From an uncultured Paludibacter sp. (GTDB taxonomy: Bacteria > Bacteroidota > Bacteroidia > Bacteroidales > Paludibacteraceae), in the NCBI GenBank assembly GCA_937897985.1, contig CALCBD010000018.1, forward strand, positions 124,001 through 188,000: 64,000 bases of DNA. Reading direction: 5' to 3'. The notes below the pieces were generated by a model. That model saw nothing but the letters and a program-made list of their open reading frames with translations, was not told where the DNA came from and did not search any database. The position numbers and the translations under genes were made by a program. Of this stretch, positions 62,508-64,000 are shown piece by piece. Numbering within the stretch: position 1 is the first letter of the stretch; every line of letters starts with the position of its first letter.

Positions 62508-62515
62508 TATCTTTG
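62508..62515 (+). promoter_or_regulatory. -7 element of the susC-like gene
   Basis: TATCTTTG fits TAnnTTTG and lies 131 bases before the ATG at 62646. No TTTG/TTG is at the normal distance upstream, so the promoter may need an activator. Confidence 0.45.
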
Positions 62516-62645
62516 CAACTGAAAAAAGTTGTGGGTCTTTTCACTTTAATTTTTGCTCTGACAGTTGAAAAAGGCTCATTTCAGTACTGAAAACATTGGC
62601 AACAATGGAAAAACGATATGATAACTTTAAATATATTAATATAGT

Positions 62646-64000
62646 ATGAAAACCAGTTCACGTTTCGTAACTTCTTTCTTATTATTAATTTTTTCTGCAA
62701 TTGTTTCGGCTCAGACTTACCGGGAAATAAAGGGAAAAGTTATTGATAATAATGGTGAACCATTAATCGGGGTAAGTATTTTGAATAAGAGTTCAAAATC
62801 GGGCTCAATAACCGATATAAATGGTAGTTTTTCAATCACTAACGTAAATAAAGGGGATGTTTTAAGTTTTTCCTATGTCGGATATACGCCGCAGGAACTA
62901 AAAGTAGTCGATTCAAAAGAAATTAAAATCATCTTACAGGATGAAAATCAAAAGCTTTCCGAATTGGTAGTGGTGGGTTATGGACAGAAGAAGAAAGTGA
63001 CCATGACAGGTGCGGTTGTATCAATCAATACATCTGAGTTACTAAAATCGCCCTCACCCAATGTTGGAAATATCTTAGCCGGAAATCTGAGCGGTGTGTC
63101 TTCGGTTCAGTATTCCGGACAGCCGGGAGCTGATAATCCTGACATATTTGTTCGTGGTATAGGGTCGTTGAGTACAGCCAATTCGAGCCCGCTTATTTTG
63201 GTGGATGGTGTCGAACGCAGCTTTTTCAACCTCGATCCCAATGAAATTGAAAGTGTTAGTGTGCTCAAAGATGCTTCGGCCACAGCAGTATTTGGTGTAC
63301 GTGGAGCAAACGGAGTAATTCTTGTCACTACCCGGCGTGGCGATGAAGGTAGTGCCAAAGTGAGTGCGACTTTTTCGTACGGCTTTCAAACTCCCACCCG
63401 TATGGTTCAGTTTGCTGACGCCAACGAATGGGTTACCTATTACGAGGAAGCGTTGAAAAACGATGGCAGAGCTCCCGTATTCTCTGCCGAAGCAAAAGAT
63501 GCTTTCCGCACCGGCAGTAATCCGCTTATTTATCCCAATGTGGATTGGATGGATATGTTGTTCAGAAAAACAGCACCGCAAAGCCAAACCAATATCAACA
63601 TTAGCGGTGGTACAAAACGTGTACGGTATTTTACTTCTTTAGGTTCATTGTTTCAGGACGGGATGTTCAAAAACTACGATACCCGTTATAACGGAAACTT
63701 TTATTTTAAACGTTATAACTACCGTACCAATTTAGACATTGATTTTACATCCACCACCACGATGAAAATAAATCTTGGCGGACGCATTGAAATCAGAAAT
63801 CAGCCAAGGGTGGACGATCAGACACAGTTGTTTCGTTATATTTACTGGGCAACTCCTATAGCAGGTGCAGGCATTGTTGATGGCAAATGGATCACAAGAA
63901 ACAGTCTGTACATCCCCGTTAATAGTGCGGATGGTTTAAGTTCCTATTACGGAAAAGGTTTTGACAATACTACCCGAAACGATTTAAATATCGATTTTGA
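62646..64000 (+). CDS. SusC/RagA-family TonB-linked outer-membrane receptor (partial, 3' end off the window)
   Basis: The frame from ATG 62646 is open to the right edge (451 codons seen; full members have about 1000). It has a signal peptide (SSRFVTSFLLLIFSAIVSA), a carboxypeptidase-regulatory-like domain (YREIKGKVIDNNGEPLIGVSI to VGYTPQELKVV), the TonB-linked signature SELVVVGYGQKKKVTMTGAVV, then the plug domain with LILVDGVERSFFNLDPNEIESVSVLKDASATAVFGVRGANGVILVTTRRG. SusC proteins import glycans with a SusD lipoprotein, which should lie just outside the window. The location near the LacI-type site and the GH13 genes suggests alpha-glucan uptake; substrate is inference. Confidence 0.95.
   Translation, partial: MKTSSRFVTSFLLLIFSAIVSAQTYREIKGKVIDNNGEPLIGVSILNKSSKSGSITDINGSFSITNVNKGDVLSFSYVGYTPQELKVVDSKEIKIILQDENQKLSELVVVGYGQKKKVTMTGAVVSINTSELLKSPSPNVGNILAGNLSGVSSVQYSGQPGADNPDIFVRGIGSLSTANSSPLILVDGVERSFFNLDPNEIESVSVLKDASATAVFGVRGANGVILVTTRRGDEGSAKVSATFSYGFQTPTRMVQFADANEWVTYYEEALKNDGRAPVFSAEAKDAFRTGSNPLIYPNVDWMDMLFRKTAPQSQTNINISGGTKRVRYFTSLGSLFQDGMFKNYDTRYNGNFYFKRYNYRTNLDIDFTSTTTMKINLGGRIEIRNQPRVDDQTQLFRYIYWATPIAGAGIVDGKWITRNSLYIPVNSADGLSSYYGKGFDNTTRNDLNIDF

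Larger units (their letters stand above)
61908..62645. other. Divergent regulatory region between the PD40 operon and the susC gene
   Basis: It contains a -7-like sequence for the leftward operon (TACTTTTA, minus strand, 61957-61950), the LacI-type palindrome (61975-61988) and a -7 element for susC (62508-62515). About 500 bases in between are AT-rich with no gene. Confidence 0.55.

Overview
The window looks like chromosome of an AT-rich Bacteroidetes bacterium, most likely order Bacteroidales and perhaps Paludibacter-like; the genus is an inference from overall feel and is not proven. The support is a SusC/RagA TonB-linked receptor, several proteins with type IX secretion (T9SS) C-terminal sorting domains, gldG, glutamine synthetase type III (GlnN), a long-form IspG, DUF5683 and DUF6089 proteins, and repeated promoters of the Bacteroidetes form TTTG-N19/20-TAnnTTTG. 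No rRNA, tRNA or CRISPR array was found.

Layout. 1-9.0 kb: a glycosyltransferase cut by the left edge, an Omp85-like protein, a Fur-family regulator, malate dehydrogenase, a thioredoxin-fold lipoprotein without its cysteines, QueG and IspG. 9.0-10.1 kb: a REP-associated tyrosine transposase (RAYT) gene surrounded by, and itself containing, copies of a GACGTGGCATGCCACGTC palindrome. 10.1-27.5 kb: a large nitrogen-assimilation block, all on the minus strand: asnB, gltD, gltB, glnN, three consecutive glnK-amt pairs and a putative porin. Promoters and terminators visible between the units suggest glnN and at least two of the glnK-amt pairs are separate transcripts.

28.4-33.3 kb: two divergent secreted GH13 alpha-glucan enzymes sharing a promoter region with a perfect LacI-type palindrome exactly midway between two opposed -7 elements. 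33.7-38 kb: an AHSA1/SRPBCC protein, a VOC protein, gldG and a CotH-like kinase. 38.6-48.3 kb: a housekeeping envelope run: parA, parB, a DUF5683 protein, a lytic transglycosylase, ybeY, a DUF6089 protein, uppS, bamA and two skp/ompH genes. 48.5-52.6 kb (minus): an Lrp/AsnC regulator, rsgA, an Omp85-like protein, frr and pyrH.

52.9-61.9 kb (minus): four exported proteins, three of them with T9SS sorting domains: a DUF187/GHL10-type glycosidase, a beta-helix protein with starch-binding-like domains, a 1226-residue amidase fused to propeller-like repeats, and a PD40-type protein. Upstream lies a second copy of the LacI-type palindrome, and divergent from it a SusC receptor that runs off the right edge. 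The shared operator ties the amylase pair at 30 kb to this surface operon, so the right half reads as parts of one alpha-glucan or cell-envelope-glycan regulon whose regulator lies outside the window.
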